In this document: piece after piece, positions 1-8,286 of the stretch | How the letters are laid out: each line of letters opens with the position of its first letter | Numbering within the stretch: position 1 is the stretch's first letter | Source: Thiomicrorhabdus sp033238645 | GTDB lineage: Bacteria; Pseudomonadota; Gammaproteobacteria; Thiomicrospirales; Thiomicrospiraceae | Direction: 5' to 3' | Assembly: GCA_033238645.1 (NCBI GenBank) | Contig: BQXR01000001.1 | Span: forward strand, 1 to 64,000 | Length of the DNA stretch: 64,000 bases | Translations under genes and position numbers: made by a program | Notes under the pieces: model-generated | What the model was told of the DNA's origin: nothing | Databases searched by the model: none | Seen by the model: only the letters and a program-made list of their open reading frames with translations

Positions 1-424
1 GGAAAGGTTGTACCGCCTGTTACACCTGAAACGGGCGTTGAGTATAACTGGCAGGGGTATGCTGTCATTAAGTATCGTGATATTAATGGGCCTGTTTCAG
101 GTTTAATAAAGATGCCTTTTTCTATTTTAATGCCTCTAATATCCATGCCAATGGTACTGTTGAAACAGGCCAAGACAACCCATTTAGAGGGGGTAGAAAA
201 ACTGACAGTGCTTTTGTCGTTTACTCTGAAGATGGTCAATTCATGATTACATTGGGTGGTGCTGACTTATATGATCAAGAGGGGCTAGCAGCCTATGCTC
301 AGACACGTGTTTGGACAGGGCAGTATATTGATAAGGGTAAAGGTAAGGATACTATGTCCAGCGTGGTGTTAAAACCCGTGCAGGTACTTTAACACCGCTT
401 GCTGATATGGTTCAAGGCGATTAA
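1..424 (+). pseudogene. Frameshifted 3' end of an unrecognised gene
   Basis: A continuous coding sense can be followed from the window edge to a TAA at 422-424, but only by changing frame twice. Frame 1 is readable to about position 100, frame 3 from about 102 to 352 (reading DAFFYFNASNIHANG at its start), and frame 2 from 353 to the stop (YVQRGVKTRAG near the start). Each shift fits loss of a single base: one in a T run near 102 and one near 351. No family was recognised; the residues are polar, glycine-rich and beta-like. The 5' part lies outside the window. It could be a pseudogene or two sequencing errors in an intact gene. Its stop overlaps the end of the convergent sufE by about three bases. 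Confidence 0.5.
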
Positions 425-855
425 GCTAAATGTTTTTGACCTTCTGCCTGAATGCGTTTGATCATGTGGTATAGGCCAGTAGAGCGATTTGGTGATAGCT
501 GTTGTAATAGTCCAATCTCACCTAAAAAATCCAACGGGGTTGTTACCACTTCTTCTGGTGTACGACCGTGATAGATTCTAAGTAGTAGTGCAATTAAACC
601 AGAAACAATGGCGGCATCACTTTTTGCCTGCATAAATAGACGACCGTCTTTCTCTTCGATATGAATCCAAACTTGTGACTGACAACCATGTATACGATTC
701 TCTTCTGTTTGAAAAGTCTCGTCCAAACTTTGAAGTTGCTTGCCCATATCGATGAGGTATTTATAGCGATCTTTTGGATTAACAAAATGGGTAAAGCGTT
801 TGACTAGATCGGTTTTGGTTTCTTCAATGCTTAAAGCAGGTAGGGTAAAGTCCAC
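421..855 (-). CDS. sufE: SufE family cysteine desulfuration protein
   Basis: This 144-residue protein has the usual length of SufE, which accepts persulfide sulfur from the cysteine desulfurase SufS and stimulates it during iron-sulfur cluster assembly in the cytoplasm. The hallmark HGCQSQVW is at residues 56-63, so Cys58 is the sulfur-accepting cysteine. The C-terminal helix (LSPNRSTGLYHMI, about 120-132) is also typical. No suf or csd genes lie beside it, so whether it works with SufS or a CsdA-type desulfurase cannot be told from context. It is convergent with the broken gene at the window edge and is followed upstream by the reverse-strand tonB operon, about 185 bases away. Confidence 0.9.
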   Translation of the reverse strand: MDFTLPALSIEETKTDLVKRFTHFVNPKDRYKYLIDMGKQLQSLDETFQTEENRIHGCQSQVWIHIEEKDGRLFMQAKSDAAIVSGLIALLLRIYHGRTPEEVVTTPLDFLGEIGLLQQLSPNRSTGLYHMIKRIQAEGQKHLA

Positions 856-1039
856 GATTTGTTCCTATCATTCAATGTGTGCATAGTGTACCAAAATGAT
901 CTGTAAAAAAAACTGTTACGCAGTTGGATAGTGTAAAAGTTGATTAAATTAGTATATTTTTATTTAAAAAAAATAGCAAAATACTAATGAACTACCATTG
1001 ATTTATAAAGGAAAAACAACCTTTTATGGGGGCAATATA

Positions 1040-1798
1040 TTAGGTTAGAAAATAGTCTACAGGTAAAGTGATATGCCAAGTTTGGCGGTTTATCTCTTTA
1101 GGAAAAGGTAAGAATTGACTGTTCATTTTTGACTGGAGGATGGTTGTTGCAGCATTGTCTAGGATCTGTCGTCCTGATGACTTAACAATGGCTAAACCTT
1201 TAATCTGGCCATTTGCATGCAGTGTGAACTCAAGCTTAACAGTACCTTCCCAATGGCGACGTTTAGCGCGGTTGGGGTAGGTGTTACTTGCATGAAGAGC
1301 AATTTGGTCTCTTAAAGCAGATAGGTATATTTGCTCTGCTGTGGCAATTTGTTGCTGGCTAAATTGTGGTTTTTGAGCGATTGGCAGTGCTTTGAAAGCT
1401 GGTTGCTCTACGGCGACTTGTGTTGGTTCTTGGATAGGCTCTTTAACGAGCTCAGGTATGACTTCTACGTCTGGTTCAATAATAGGCTCGACTTGTGCAA
1501 TCGGTTCAATGATAGGTATGGTGATAGGTTTTATTTTAGGTACTGGTTTAGGTTTAATAGGCTCTATAGGCTGAGGTTTTTTAAACGGCTTAACTGACTT
1601 TTCTTTAACTGGCTCGATTGGTTTTTGAGCAGGGGGGGACATTTGAAACATGCTTAGTGTGACGGCTACCTCTTTTAAAGGCGTGTTAGAGTGATCTCTG
1701 GTTTGTAGTTCAATCGAAAAAAGCCAGTAGCCAACACCCAGTATTAGGCTATAGAGCACGGTCGTAAAAACTGAGGCTTTGATTTTCGCATTATTCAT
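1040..1798 (-). CDS. tonB: TonB family energy transducer
   Basis: The protein (252 aa) has the TonB layout. There is one N-terminal membrane anchor at about residues 8-28. A proline-rich spacer at about 54-140 is built of repeated EPI/KPI/PKP units that would span the periplasm. The C-terminal TonB domain (about 165-252) includes the usual YP..A segment and a GxV-rich beta region. It would transmit proton-motive energy from ExbB/ExbD to outer-membrane receptors. Its ATG overlaps the exbD stop as ATGA (1795-1798), so it is the last gene of exbB-exbD-tonB and is probably translationally coupled. No TonB-dependent receptor is seen in the window, so the substrate is unknown. The antisense of the SPPAQ codons contains one copy of the AGCA-poly-G motif (1628-1638). 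Confidence 0.88.
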   Translation of the reverse strand: MNNAKIKASVFTTVLYSLILGVGYWLFSIELQTRDHSNTPLKEVAVTLSMFQMSPPAQKPIEPVKEKSVKPFKKPQPIEPIKPKPVPKIKPITIPIIEPIAQVEPIIEPDVEVIPELVKEPIQEPTQVAVEQPAFKALPIAQKPQFSQQQIATAEQIYLSALRDQIALHASNTYPNRAKRRHWEGTVKLEFTLHANGQIKGLAIVKSSGRQILDNAATTILQSKMNSQFLPFPKEINRQTWHITLPVDYFLT

Positions 1799-2196
1799 AA
1801 CGAGGCATGACTCTTTTTGGACTTCGTTAGAATGGTTAGGTTATTTAATTGATGCTTTTTGAGTAGATCAATTAGGTTAACAAAGCTACCAAAATTGGCG
1901 CTTTTATCAACCTGAATGACGATAGTCTGCTTTTTATTGAGTGTCATGATATGACCATGAATTTGATCGATAGTTTGGGCAACTTCATCTAAATAGATCT
2001 GGTTGTTGTGGTCTATGTGAAAGTTGAGAGGGGGTGCCTCTTTAGAGGGCACATAAGCTTGCGTGCTCTCTGTTTCAGGTAACTCAATTTTTAGATTGTC
2101 TTTAACTATGAAACTGGCCGTTGTCAGGACAATTGCCAGCAACACTAACATGACATCAATCAGCGGTATAACGTTGATGGTATCAAAGCGTTTCAT
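1795..2196 (-). CDS. exbD: ExbD/TolR family biopolymer transport protein
   Basis: This 133-residue protein has the ExbD signature NVIPLIDVMLVLL at residues 8-20, with the proton-relay aspartate at position 14 inside the single transmembrane helix (about 11-31), followed by a small periplasmic domain. With ExbB it forms the proton-driven stator that energises TonB. Adjacent TonB, rather than TolA/TolB/Pal, supports ExbD over TolR. It sits 30 bases after exbB and overlaps tonB by four bases. Length and sequence are normal for the family. Confidence 0.88.
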   Translation of the reverse strand: MKRFDTINVIPLIDVMLVLLAIVLTTASFIVKDNLKIELPETESTQAYVPSKEAPPLNFHIDHNNQIYLDEVAQTIDQIHGHIMTLNKKQTIVIQVDKSANFGSFVNLIDLLKKHQLNNLTILTKSKKSHASL

Positions 2197-2226
2197 GTTA
2201 AATCCTTATTCTTATCCAAATAATAT

Positions 2227-2643
2227 TTATCGTGCACGATAGTATGCGTTAAGAACATCTACTTTTCGGTTGAGCCCGTTATAGGCCATAATACATGGGA
2301 TAGCAATGCCGATCCCAGCTGCAGTAGCCTTAAGTGCTAAAGCTAATCCCATCATAATAGAACCAGTATCAATAGTCTGTTGCTGCCCTAGCTCGTAAAA
2401 GGTAATTAAGATCCCTGCAACCGTGCCAAGTAAGCCAACATAGGGGGCGTTAGCACCAATACTGGCCAGTGTGGTTAGATTTTTAGTGAGTTCGATATTG
2501 AGTAGCTCTGCATGACTAAATTGTTCAATCTGTACCCCCTTAAAGAAGAAGATGCGTTCAAATGTAATCCATAGAGCAATAAAGCCCATTAGACCTAATA
2601 TGCCAAAAATACTGATATCAATATAGGCTTTTAAGAGTTCCAT
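2227..2643 (-). CDS. exbB: ExbB family TonB-system energiser
   Basis: The 138-residue product is a short ExbB. It has an N-terminal transmembrane helix (about 10-28) and the two conserved inner helices, one carrying APYVGLLGTVAGILITF (66-82) and one carrying ALKATAAGIGIAIP (103-116). These are the pore-lining segments of the MotA/TolQ/ExbB family. Compared with the E. coli protein (about 244 aa) it lacks the long N-terminal periplasmic part, as in the compact ExbB types. It is the first gene of a three-gene reverse-strand operon. A Fur-box-like stretch lies about 55 bases upstream, which would fit iron control. Confidence 0.86.
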   Translation of the reverse strand: MELLKAYIDISIFGILGLMGFIALWITFERIFFFKGVQIEQFSHAELLNIELTKNLTTLASIGANAPYVGLLGTVAGILITFYELGQQQTIDTGSIMMGLALALKATAAGIGIAIPCIMAYNGLNRKVDVLNAYYRAR

Positions 2644-2694
2644 TTGTGTCAGTCCATTTAATTGTGTCGAAATCTACGTTATATCAATATTTAG

Positions 2695-2710
2695 TTTTGA
2701 TAATGATGGG
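2695..2710 (-). promoter_or_regulatory. Possible Fur-box half site upstream of exbB
   Basis: The sequence TTTTGATAATGATGGG at 2695-2710 contains GATAATGAT, a core unit of the classical Fur box. It lies about 55 bases upstream of the exbB start. Only part of the 19-bp consensus is matched, so this is a weak call supported mainly by the usual iron control of exbB-exbD-tonB operons. Confidence 0.3.
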
Positions 2711-2928
2711 TAAGCGTTCTTCTTTAAGTAGGAAGGTATTTTAGATGTTTTGACAGGGTTTAGGCATTTAAAAGTATGAATGAATAATTACGATTGTTAT
2801 TAGCTGTTCTGTTGAGGGGGTAGAGTCATTTTATCTATCAACAGATTGTATCAATATGAATTTGGAATAGATACAGGGTATATTAGTATTTTCTTATTAA
2901 AGATGCTGTTTCAGCAGGTTTGGTCGGG

Positions 2929-3732
2929 ATGTCGGCCATTAAGCCTATGTATGACGTAGCAGCCACGAAGGTAATAGATAGTTGTTATTATATCTTGGCC
3001 AAAGATCCTGAACCAATGCCTGAGAACTACGCTTTTTTTAATAACCCTGGTTTTATTGTAACCAGTGTCGGTGTGGTGGTGGATACGGGGAGCTCAGTAC
3101 AAATTGGTGAGATGGTCTTGCGCCAGATTAAAAAGGCGACGGATCAGCCTGTGATTATGGTCATTAACACACACTACCATGGTGATCACTTTTTAGGCAA
3201 TCATGATTTTGTAGAGGCTTATCCTCAGGCTGATATCTACTCGCACCCTGCCATGATTCAAAACATTAAGTCGGGTGGTGGCGATTTTTGGCTAAGTTTT
3301 ATGCAGCGTAACTCGGATGATGGCATCTCAGGTACGATTATCAGCTTACTGAATAAAACCTTGAATGGGGGTGAGGTGCTTAAAGTGGGCGATACGGCAA
3401 TGCGCCGTGTTGCCAATATGGTGGATGGCTCTTTTCCTGGCACAATTGAAGTGATGAAAAAAGCACAGGCTTTAAGATGTGATCACTATATTGTTGGCCA
3501 TGCTCTACATGATAATGCTTCTGTTTGTAAAGATATGCAGAGCTTCTGTGAAAACATCTATGACAGCGCAGTGATCTATTGTGAAGAGGGACTGTCTGAC
3601 TTTGAGATGAAGCCTAAAATTTTGGCTCAACCATTTATGAAAGATGTGGCAAGTCATTGGCCAGGGTTTGATAAGACAGTTGGGGTCTTTATTGCGACCG
3701 CTGTTGCTGAAGTTGAAGAGAACATGTGTTAA
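2929..3732 (+). pseudogene. Degenerate metallo-beta-lactamase-fold protein
   Basis: The open frame encodes the first metal-binding motif of the metallo-beta-lactamase superfamily, THYHGDH at residues 81-87 counted from the ATG at 2929, and a late GH (190-191) resembling the last ligand motif. The middle of the fold appears to be missing. No histidine occurs between about 107 and 186, where the family carries its HTxGD third ligand and a bridging Asp (xGD); instead KVGDT runs straight into RRVANMVDGSFPG. Upstream of the ATG the frame stays open back to TAG 2884-2886 and reads as a hydrophobic stretch like the core of a Tat signal, but no twin-arginine start is present. It is therefore probably an eroded hydrolase, although the frame itself is uninterrupted. 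The true start is uncertain; TTG at 2920 is also possible. Confidence 0.55.
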
Positions 3733-3774
3733 CGTCTCTATAGACTTAAGTAAATAATCTACTTCATAAAAAAG

Positions 3775-3806
3775 CCAAAAGAATGTCTGTTCTCTTGGAT
3801 TTTTTG
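3775..3806. terminator. Bidirectional intrinsic terminator
   Basis: CCAAAAGAA (3775-3783) pairs with TTCTCTTGG (3790-3798), allowing one wobble, around a six-base loop. It is flanked by an A run on the left and a T run (3800-3805) on the right. It lies between the converging MBL-fold gene and serB and could serve both. Confidence 0.65.
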
Positions 3807-3849
3807 TTGGTGAACTATTCTGTACCGCTTAAAAACAGAAAAGAAAATG

Positions 3850-3860
3850 AGCAGGGGGGG
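3850..3860 (+). repeat. AGCA-poly-G motif copy
   Basis: AGCA followed by seven G (3850-3860) lies immediately beyond the serB stop codon, in a convergent intergenic region. It is preceded by AAAATG, as is the copy read on the reverse strand at 20459-20470. It is one of 11 copies in the window; see the finding on this motif. Confidence 0.6.
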
Positions 3861-4691
3861 TTAAGCTAAGAAATCTAAAATAGCATCTAAACCACGGTGG
3901 TTTAGAGAGGTTAACGCTTGAGCCTCTACGGCTGGTTTAGCGTGGTAAGCGATACTTAAGCCTGCCTCTTTCATCATGATAAGATCATTTGCACCATCAC
4001 CCACTGCGATCACTTGATGAGGTTTAATATTCAGCGCTTGGCAAAGCTCATGCAGAAAATCTGCTTTAGCTTGAGCACCAATAATGGAGCCAACAACCTT
4101 TCCTGTTAACCTTCCATCTGCTTCGCCTAAAACATTGGCGCGAGTGTAGTCTAGGTTAAGTTGTTTTTTCAGTCGGTCGGTAAAGAAGGTAAAACCACCA
4201 GAGACCAGTGCAAAAGATATTTTTTGCGACTTTAAACCATTAATCCAAGCCTCCGCCCCTGGGTTTAAGTTTAAGCGATCATCAAAAACATGTTGTAGCG
4301 CAGCGGTATCAAGACCTGTTAATAGGTTAACGCGCTTAATCAGCGAAGATTCAAAATCCAACTCTCCCTGCATAGCCGCTTCGGTAATCGCCGCTACTTC
4401 TGCTTTTACATTGATATAGTCAGCAATCTCATCGACACACTCAATTGAGATGAGCGTTGAATCCATATCACTAATGACTAGTTTGATCTCTTCAGCCTTG
4501 AAGTCACTTGGCAGTACGTTTATATCCGCCTGAATGGCTTCTGAAAGTGACTGTAGGCTCTCTGCTGTTGGCTGGCTAGTAACCTCTACTCGAAAATGGT
4601 TGTTAAGCTTAACTGGTTCTGCAAAAGCACTCGTGATCGCTTGTGTTTGCTCTGAGTTGAGAGTGTTGCTATGAATCAGGATTGTTACCAT
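3861..4691 (-). CDS. serB: Phosphoserine phosphatase SerB
   Basis: This 276-residue HAD-superfamily enzyme catalyses the last step of serine synthesis, dephosphorylating O-phosphoserine. The nucleophile motif DMDST is at 75-79. Ser164 is in SGG, Lys209 occupies the conserved lysine position, and GDGAND (231-236) binds magnesium. The first 70 residues form the usual regulatory N-terminal extension of the SerB type. It follows the RDD protein gene by 50 bases on the same strand; that gap contains an unusual run of eight G at 4723-4730. Confidence 0.95.
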   Translation of the reverse strand: MVTILIHSNTLNSEQTQAITSAFAEPVKLNNHFRVEVTSQPTAESLQSLSEAIQADINVLPSDFKAEEIKLVISDMDSTLISIECVDEIADYINVKAEVAAITEAAMQGELDFESSLIKRVNLLTGLDTAALQHVFDDRLNLNPGAEAWINGLKSQKISFALVSGGFTFFTDRLKKQLNLDYTRANVLGEADGRLTGKVVGSIIGAQAKADFLHELCQALNIKPHQVIAVGDGANDLIMMKEAGLSIAYHAKPAVEAQALTSLNHRGLDAILDFLA

Positions 4692-4741
4692 GCGGGTTCC
4701 TACAAAAATAAATTTAAAAAAAGGGGGGGGTAGTTTGAGGC

Positions 4742-5143
4742 TTAAGATTCTCTTTTAACTGCGATAATCTTGGTTCTACCAAAAGAGTCCTGTAATAGCT
4801 GTTTTTTAGCCGTAAATAGGCCTATCCAACCAATTAAAAATAGAACTGTCGCTAAAATAAAACGTAAATTAGCGTTGTAGCGGGTCAGCAAGTAACCATC
4901 TTCTCTAACAAGCTGTAGTTTCCACGTTCTTAAGCCCGGTGTTTGACCAGACTGGGTCCAAAAGTGTGTTAGATAAGCGTAAGTGATTGCAATAAGGTAG
5001 ATTTGGAAGGCTAATAAAATAATAGGTTTTTGGTCAAACCCTTCACCCTGCCAAAGAAGAAATGGAATGGAAGCAACAAACCAGATAGCTAGAAGTAGCA
5101 GAAGATCGTAAAAAAAGGCGAAAATAACTTTAAGTCCATTCAT
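4742..5143 (-). CDS. RDD family membrane protein
   Basis: The 133-residue protein has an RDD-type N-terminus (FFYDLLLLLAIWFV, about 11-24). It has three hydrophobic helices and the conserved GQTPGLRTWKLQLV segment (about 86-99) that marks the family. RDD proteins are small inner-membrane proteins whose roles vary; some act in sodium/proton exchange and most are uncharacterised. It precedes serB on the same strand, but no functional link is evident. Confidence 0.75.
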   Translation of the reverse strand: MNGLKVIFAFFYDLLLLLAIWFVASIPFLLWQGEGFDQKPIILLAFQIYLIAITYAYLTHFWTQSGQTPGLRTWKLQLVREDGYLLTRYNANLRFILATVLFLIGWIGLFTAKKQLLQDSFGRTKIIAVKRES

Positions 5144-5246
5144 GATATTTTAAGGCTTATAATTTGGTTAATTAGATATTGTACACGCTCAGTTATTAAC
5201 AAAAGTGATTTGTTAATAATTAGAAAACCTTAGTGCGAGGAGACTT

Positions 5247-5915
5247 ATGAATTTATTTGCAGAAAGCCTGACATTGCCTTTTATCTCTTTTGGTTGGCTA
5301 CTATTTCTTAGCTCATTGGTTTGGGCATTTAAAACAGCACCATGGCATAAGGTTGAGGGAGACAGAGGGGCGCAGAATATACTGTTAGCAACAGCCTTAA
5401 TTCTCTTTTTTCTTTGGCAGTTGAGTGCCAGTTTGGGAAATGGCCTGACGTTTCACTTTTTATTAGGTACCCTGCTGACATTAATGTTCGGTGTTCAGTT
5501 TGCTTTTATAGCGATGGTGTTAGCCCTGATTGGGGTGACGTTTGAAAGTGGCTTAGGTTGGCTGTCATTAGGAATAAATGCCGTTTTAATGGGGCTGGTA
5601 CCGATTATAATCACCAGTCTAATGCTACGTTTTTCTAGAGCCTATTTAGAGTTAAACTTTTTTGTCTATGTCATCTTTAATGCTTTTTTAGCGAGTGCGA
5701 TAGGGGTTGTAGTCTCTTTATCTCTGGGGGCTTGGGTGATGTGGGTGACAGAAGCTCATAGTTTAGCGATGTTAAAGCAGAGTTTTATTCCATACATTCC
5801 GCTGATGGCGACGCCCGAAGGATTTCTGAATGGCTTGTTAATGACAGCGGTTTTGTTTTTAAAACCAAATTGGGTAAGTTCTTTTAATGGCGAGTCATTT
5901 ATTACAAGAAGATGA
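5247..5915 (+). CDS. CbiM-like energy-coupling-factor permease
   Basis: The 222-residue protein is almost entirely hydrophobic, with about six membrane helices. It contains LGNGLTFHFLLGTLLTLMFG (about 65-84), a segment seen in the CbiM-like family of transporter substrate-binding components, which typically take up cobalt or nickel. No ATPase or CbiQ-type partner is nearby, so it is an orphan of the kind often found in gammaproteobacteria. A GAGG ribosome-binding sequence lies just before ATG 5247. It is divergent from the RDD gene and convergent with the lipoprotein gene. Confidence 0.65.
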   Translation: MNLFAESLTLPFISFGWLLFLSSLVWAFKTAPWHKVEGDRGAQNILLATALILFFLWQLSASLGNGLTFHFLLGTLLTLMFGVQFAFIAMVLALIGVTFESGLGWLSLGINAVLMGLVPIIITSLMLRFSRAYLELNFFVYVIFNAFLASAIGVVVSLSLGAWVMWVTEAHSLAMLKQSFIPYIPLMATPEGFLNGLLMTAVLFLKPNWVSSFNGESFITRR

Positions 5916-6004
5916 TGTAGATGCATTGGTTGGGTATTAAGTCTGAAATGGTATCCACTGGGAGTATCAAATAGGGGGGGATCTTTTATTTAAATGATAG
6001 GCAT

Positions 6005-6035
6005 AAAAAAACCAGCGTTAAAGCTGGTTTTTTTT
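6005..6035. terminator. Bidirectional intrinsic terminator
   Basis: ACCAGC (6011-6016) pairs with GCTGGT (6023-6028). An A run at 6005-6010 and a T run at 6028-6035 make it usable in both directions between the convergent permease and lipoprotein genes. Confidence 0.8.
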
Positions 6036-6055
6036 ATAAACGGAACAAAATCAGG

Positions 6056-6385
6056 TTATTTTTCCCAGCCTGCTTTAAGGCTTTTTGCATCATCTCGTTG
6101 TGCAACTTCTGCATTTGCCGTATTTAGTGCTGCGTTGGCAGCTTTTAAAGCGCCAGCACTATCTCCACTAGCCTTTGCGTCTGCCGCAAGTGCTAAGTAG
6201 TAATCGACATAAGATTTCTTCATTTTTTTCTGCTTCCATGAGTAGCCAGAATTAGCCGCATCTGCATGGATTGTTTTGGCTTGTGCAACAATATCTGCAT
6301 AAGATGTTGGTTTTGCCTGATTCGCATTACAACCAGTAAGTGTCGCCGCTGCAATAATTACTGCGCTGATAAGTAGTTTCTTCAT
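6056..6385 (-). CDS. Small lipoprotein, possibly SoxK-like (SoxXA-binding)
   Basis: This 109-residue product has a lipoprotein signal peptide (MKKLLISAVIIAAATLTGC) with the lipidated cysteine at position 19. The mature part is a short alanine/lysine-rich helical domain. Its pattern, an AKxxxxxAxxxGxxW segment followed by AxxAKASGDxxGALKAANAA, recalls the small SoxXA-binding protein SoxK of thiosulfate oxidisers. That resemblance is by memory of family style only; no sox genes are in the window. An AGGA-type ribosome-binding site precedes the ATG. The upstream region carries an inverted repeat (GAGCTTTAT 6412-6420 and ATAAAGCTC 6472-6480). Confidence 0.55.
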   Translation of the reverse strand: MKKLLISAVIIAAATLTGCNANQAKPTSYADIVAQAKTIHADAANSGYSWKQKKMKKSYVDYYLALAADAKASGDSAGALKAANAALNTANAEVAQRDDAKSLKAGWEK

Positions 6386-6721
6386 TAGTCATCCTCCAAA
6401 TTAAACTAAACGAGCTTTATATAATTTTTTTTATTCGTTAAAAGCCTGTGTATTTAACCATTAACGCTTGAATAAAGCTCAAAAATGAACAGTTTTTTTC
6501 TGTTTTCATGTAGATGCTTACGTTATTAAGTTTACCCCAGTCGTGTCAATCTTTATAATAGACGGCATTAAATAGAAAATATGTTATTTCTTTCCTGTTT
6601 TAGTGGGTAATTACAGCTTAAACTATTGAAAGTTAACGAAATTGTATTTTTCCCTAATAGAGGCAATCTGTTTTAGAAAAATAACTGATTAGCCTATAAG
6701 ATTTTAGATAAGGTAAAAAAG
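6386..6721. other. Intergenic region between lipoprotein gene and guaB
   Basis: No gene is supported in these 336 bases. The region holds a nine-base perfect inverted repeat (GAGCTTTAT 6412-6420, ATAAAGCTC 6472-6480) just upstream of the lipoprotein gene, and a poorer hairpin around a T run at 6486-6511. Promoters for both divergent genes should be here; CCTATAAG near 6693-6700 is a possible guaB -10. Confidence 0.5.
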
Positions 6722-8182
6722 ATGAGAATTTTGCAAGATGCATTGACGTTTGATGATGTTTTATTAGTTCCAGCACACTCAACCGTGTTGCCAAAAGATG
6801 TGTCCTTAAAAACACAACTAACCAAAGAAATTACTTTAAATATTCCATTTCTATCTGCAGCAATGGATACGGTCACAGAAGCGCGTTTAGCAATTTCTAT
6901 GGCACAAGAGGGTGGTATCGGAATTGTTCACAAAAATATGACGGTTGAACAGCAAGCGCATGTTGTTAGCAAAGTTAAAAAATATGAGCATGGTGTTATT
7001 TTAGATCCTGTTACGGTTCAGTCGTCTGATACGGTAGCGGATGTTATGAAACACACTAAGAAAAATCGTATCTCTTGTGCACCAGTGATGGATGGCGATA
7101 ATCTAGTCGGAATTGTGACAGCGCGTGATATTCGTTTTGTAACCGATCTTTCTCAGACGGTTGATAAGATCATGACACCCAAAAAGAAGTTGGTAACGGT
7201 TAAAGAGAAAGAGAAGCGTGAAGTGGTTCTTGATCTTTTACATGAACACCGTATTGAGCGTGTTTTGGTTGTTGATGATGCTTTCAAATTAAAAGGCATG
7301 ATTACTGTGGCGGATATGATGAAATCATCTGATCACCCTAATGCTTGTAAAGATGATGAAGGTCGTCTACGTGTTGGTGCAGCAGTGGGTACGGGTGCGG
7401 AAACTGAGCAACGTGTTGATGCTCTAGTTAAAGCGGGTGTTGATGTTATTATTGTTGATACAGCGCATGGTCACTCTCAAGGTGTTCTTGATCGTGTGGC
7501 ATGGGTTAAGCAGAACTATCCTCAGCTTCAAGTGATTGGTGGCAATATCGCAACAGGTGAAGCAGCGCTTGATTTAGTTAAAGCGGGTGCTGACGGTGTT
7601 AAAGTGGGTATTGGTCCTGGCTCTATCTGTACTACGCGTATTGTTGCGGGTGTTGGTGTTCCACAGATTACAGCAATCTCAAACGTGGCTAAAGCATTAG
7701 AAGGTTCTGGTATTCCTTTGATTGCAGATGGTGGTTTACGTTTCTCTGGTGATGTAGCTAAAGCGTTAGTTGCAGGAGCATCATCTTGTATGATCGGTAG
7801 CATGTTTGCAGGGACAGAAGAGTCTCCAGGTGAAATTGAATACTACCAAGGTCGTGCTTATAAGTCATACCGTGGAATGGGTTCTTTAGGTGCTATGGCG
7901 CAGCCAACGGGTTCTAGTGACCGTTATTTCCAAGCAAGTAACGCTGAAGATAAATTGGTGCCAGAAGGAATTGAAGGCCGTGTTGCTTATAAAGGGCCAC
8001 TTTCTCCAATTATCCACCAATTGGTCGGTGGTATCCGTGCGAGCATGGGTTATACCGGTTCTAAAGATATCCCAACAATGAATACCAAACCTTCATTTGT
8101 TAAAATCTCATCTGCTGGTATGGCAGAGAGTCATGTACACGATGTTACGATTACAAAAGAGTCGCCTAACTATCGCATGTAA
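6722..8182 (+). CDS. guaB: Inosine-5'-monophosphate dehydrogenase
   Basis: This 486-residue enzyme oxidises IMP to XMP with NAD, the committed step of GMP synthesis. The TIM-barrel core carries the catalytic loop GPGSICTTR with the nucleophile Cys303. Two CBS domains are inserted at about residues 95-205. DGGLRFSGDVAKAL and the YRGMGSLGAM flap are also present. Length and motifs are standard. guaA follows after 104 bases, so a guaBA operon is likely, with a hairpin in the gap. Confidence 0.97.
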   Translation: MRILQDALTFDDVLLVPAHSTVLPKDVSLKTQLTKEITLNIPFLSAAMDTVTEARLAISMAQEGGIGIVHKNMTVEQQAHVVSKVKKYEHGVILDPVTVQSSDTVADVMKHTKKNRISCAPVMDGDNLVGIVTARDIRFVTDLSQTVDKIMTPKKKLVTVKEKEKREVVLDLLHEHRIERVLVVDDAFKLKGMITVADMMKSSDHPNACKDDEGRLRVGAAVGTGAETEQRVDALVKAGVDVIIVDTAHGHSQGVLDRVAWVKQNYPQLQVIGGNIATGEAALDLVKAGADGVKVGIGPGSICTTRIVAGVGVPQITAISNVAKALEGSGIPLIADGGLRFSGDVAKALVAGASSCMIGSMFAGTEESPGEIEYYQGRAYKSYRGMGSLGAMAQPTGSSDRYFQASNAEDKLVPEGIEGRVAYKGPLSPIIHQLVGGIRASMGYTGSKDIPTMNTKPSFVKISSAGMAESHVHDVTITKESPNYRM

Positions 8183-8218
8183 TAAGCTCAGTCAATCTGT
8201 ATAGATTGATTTGATGTA

Positions 8219-8251
8219 AAGGCTTTTGCAGTTTTTGACTGTGAAGGCCTT
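8219..8251 (+). terminator. Hairpin in the guaB-guaA gap
   Basis: AAGGCTTTTGCAG (8219-8231) pairs with CTGTGAAGGCCTT (8239-8251), with wobbles, around a seven-base loop. It is followed by TCTTTATTTAT, a broken T tract. It may be a weak terminator or an attenuating or processing hairpin that lowers guaA relative to guaB. Confidence 0.45.
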
Positions 8252-8286
8252 CTTTATTTATAACACTTTTCATATTTGGAAAAACT

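Noticed and set aside
1331..1597. Forward-strand frames rich in Arg/Phe or Gly/Ser
   Set aside because: They are the antisense of the proline-rich repeat of tonB, which explains their biased composition.
5994..6200. Forward frame over the end of the lipoprotein gene
   Set aside because: It runs across a terminator and is antisense to the lipoprotein, with no support of its own.
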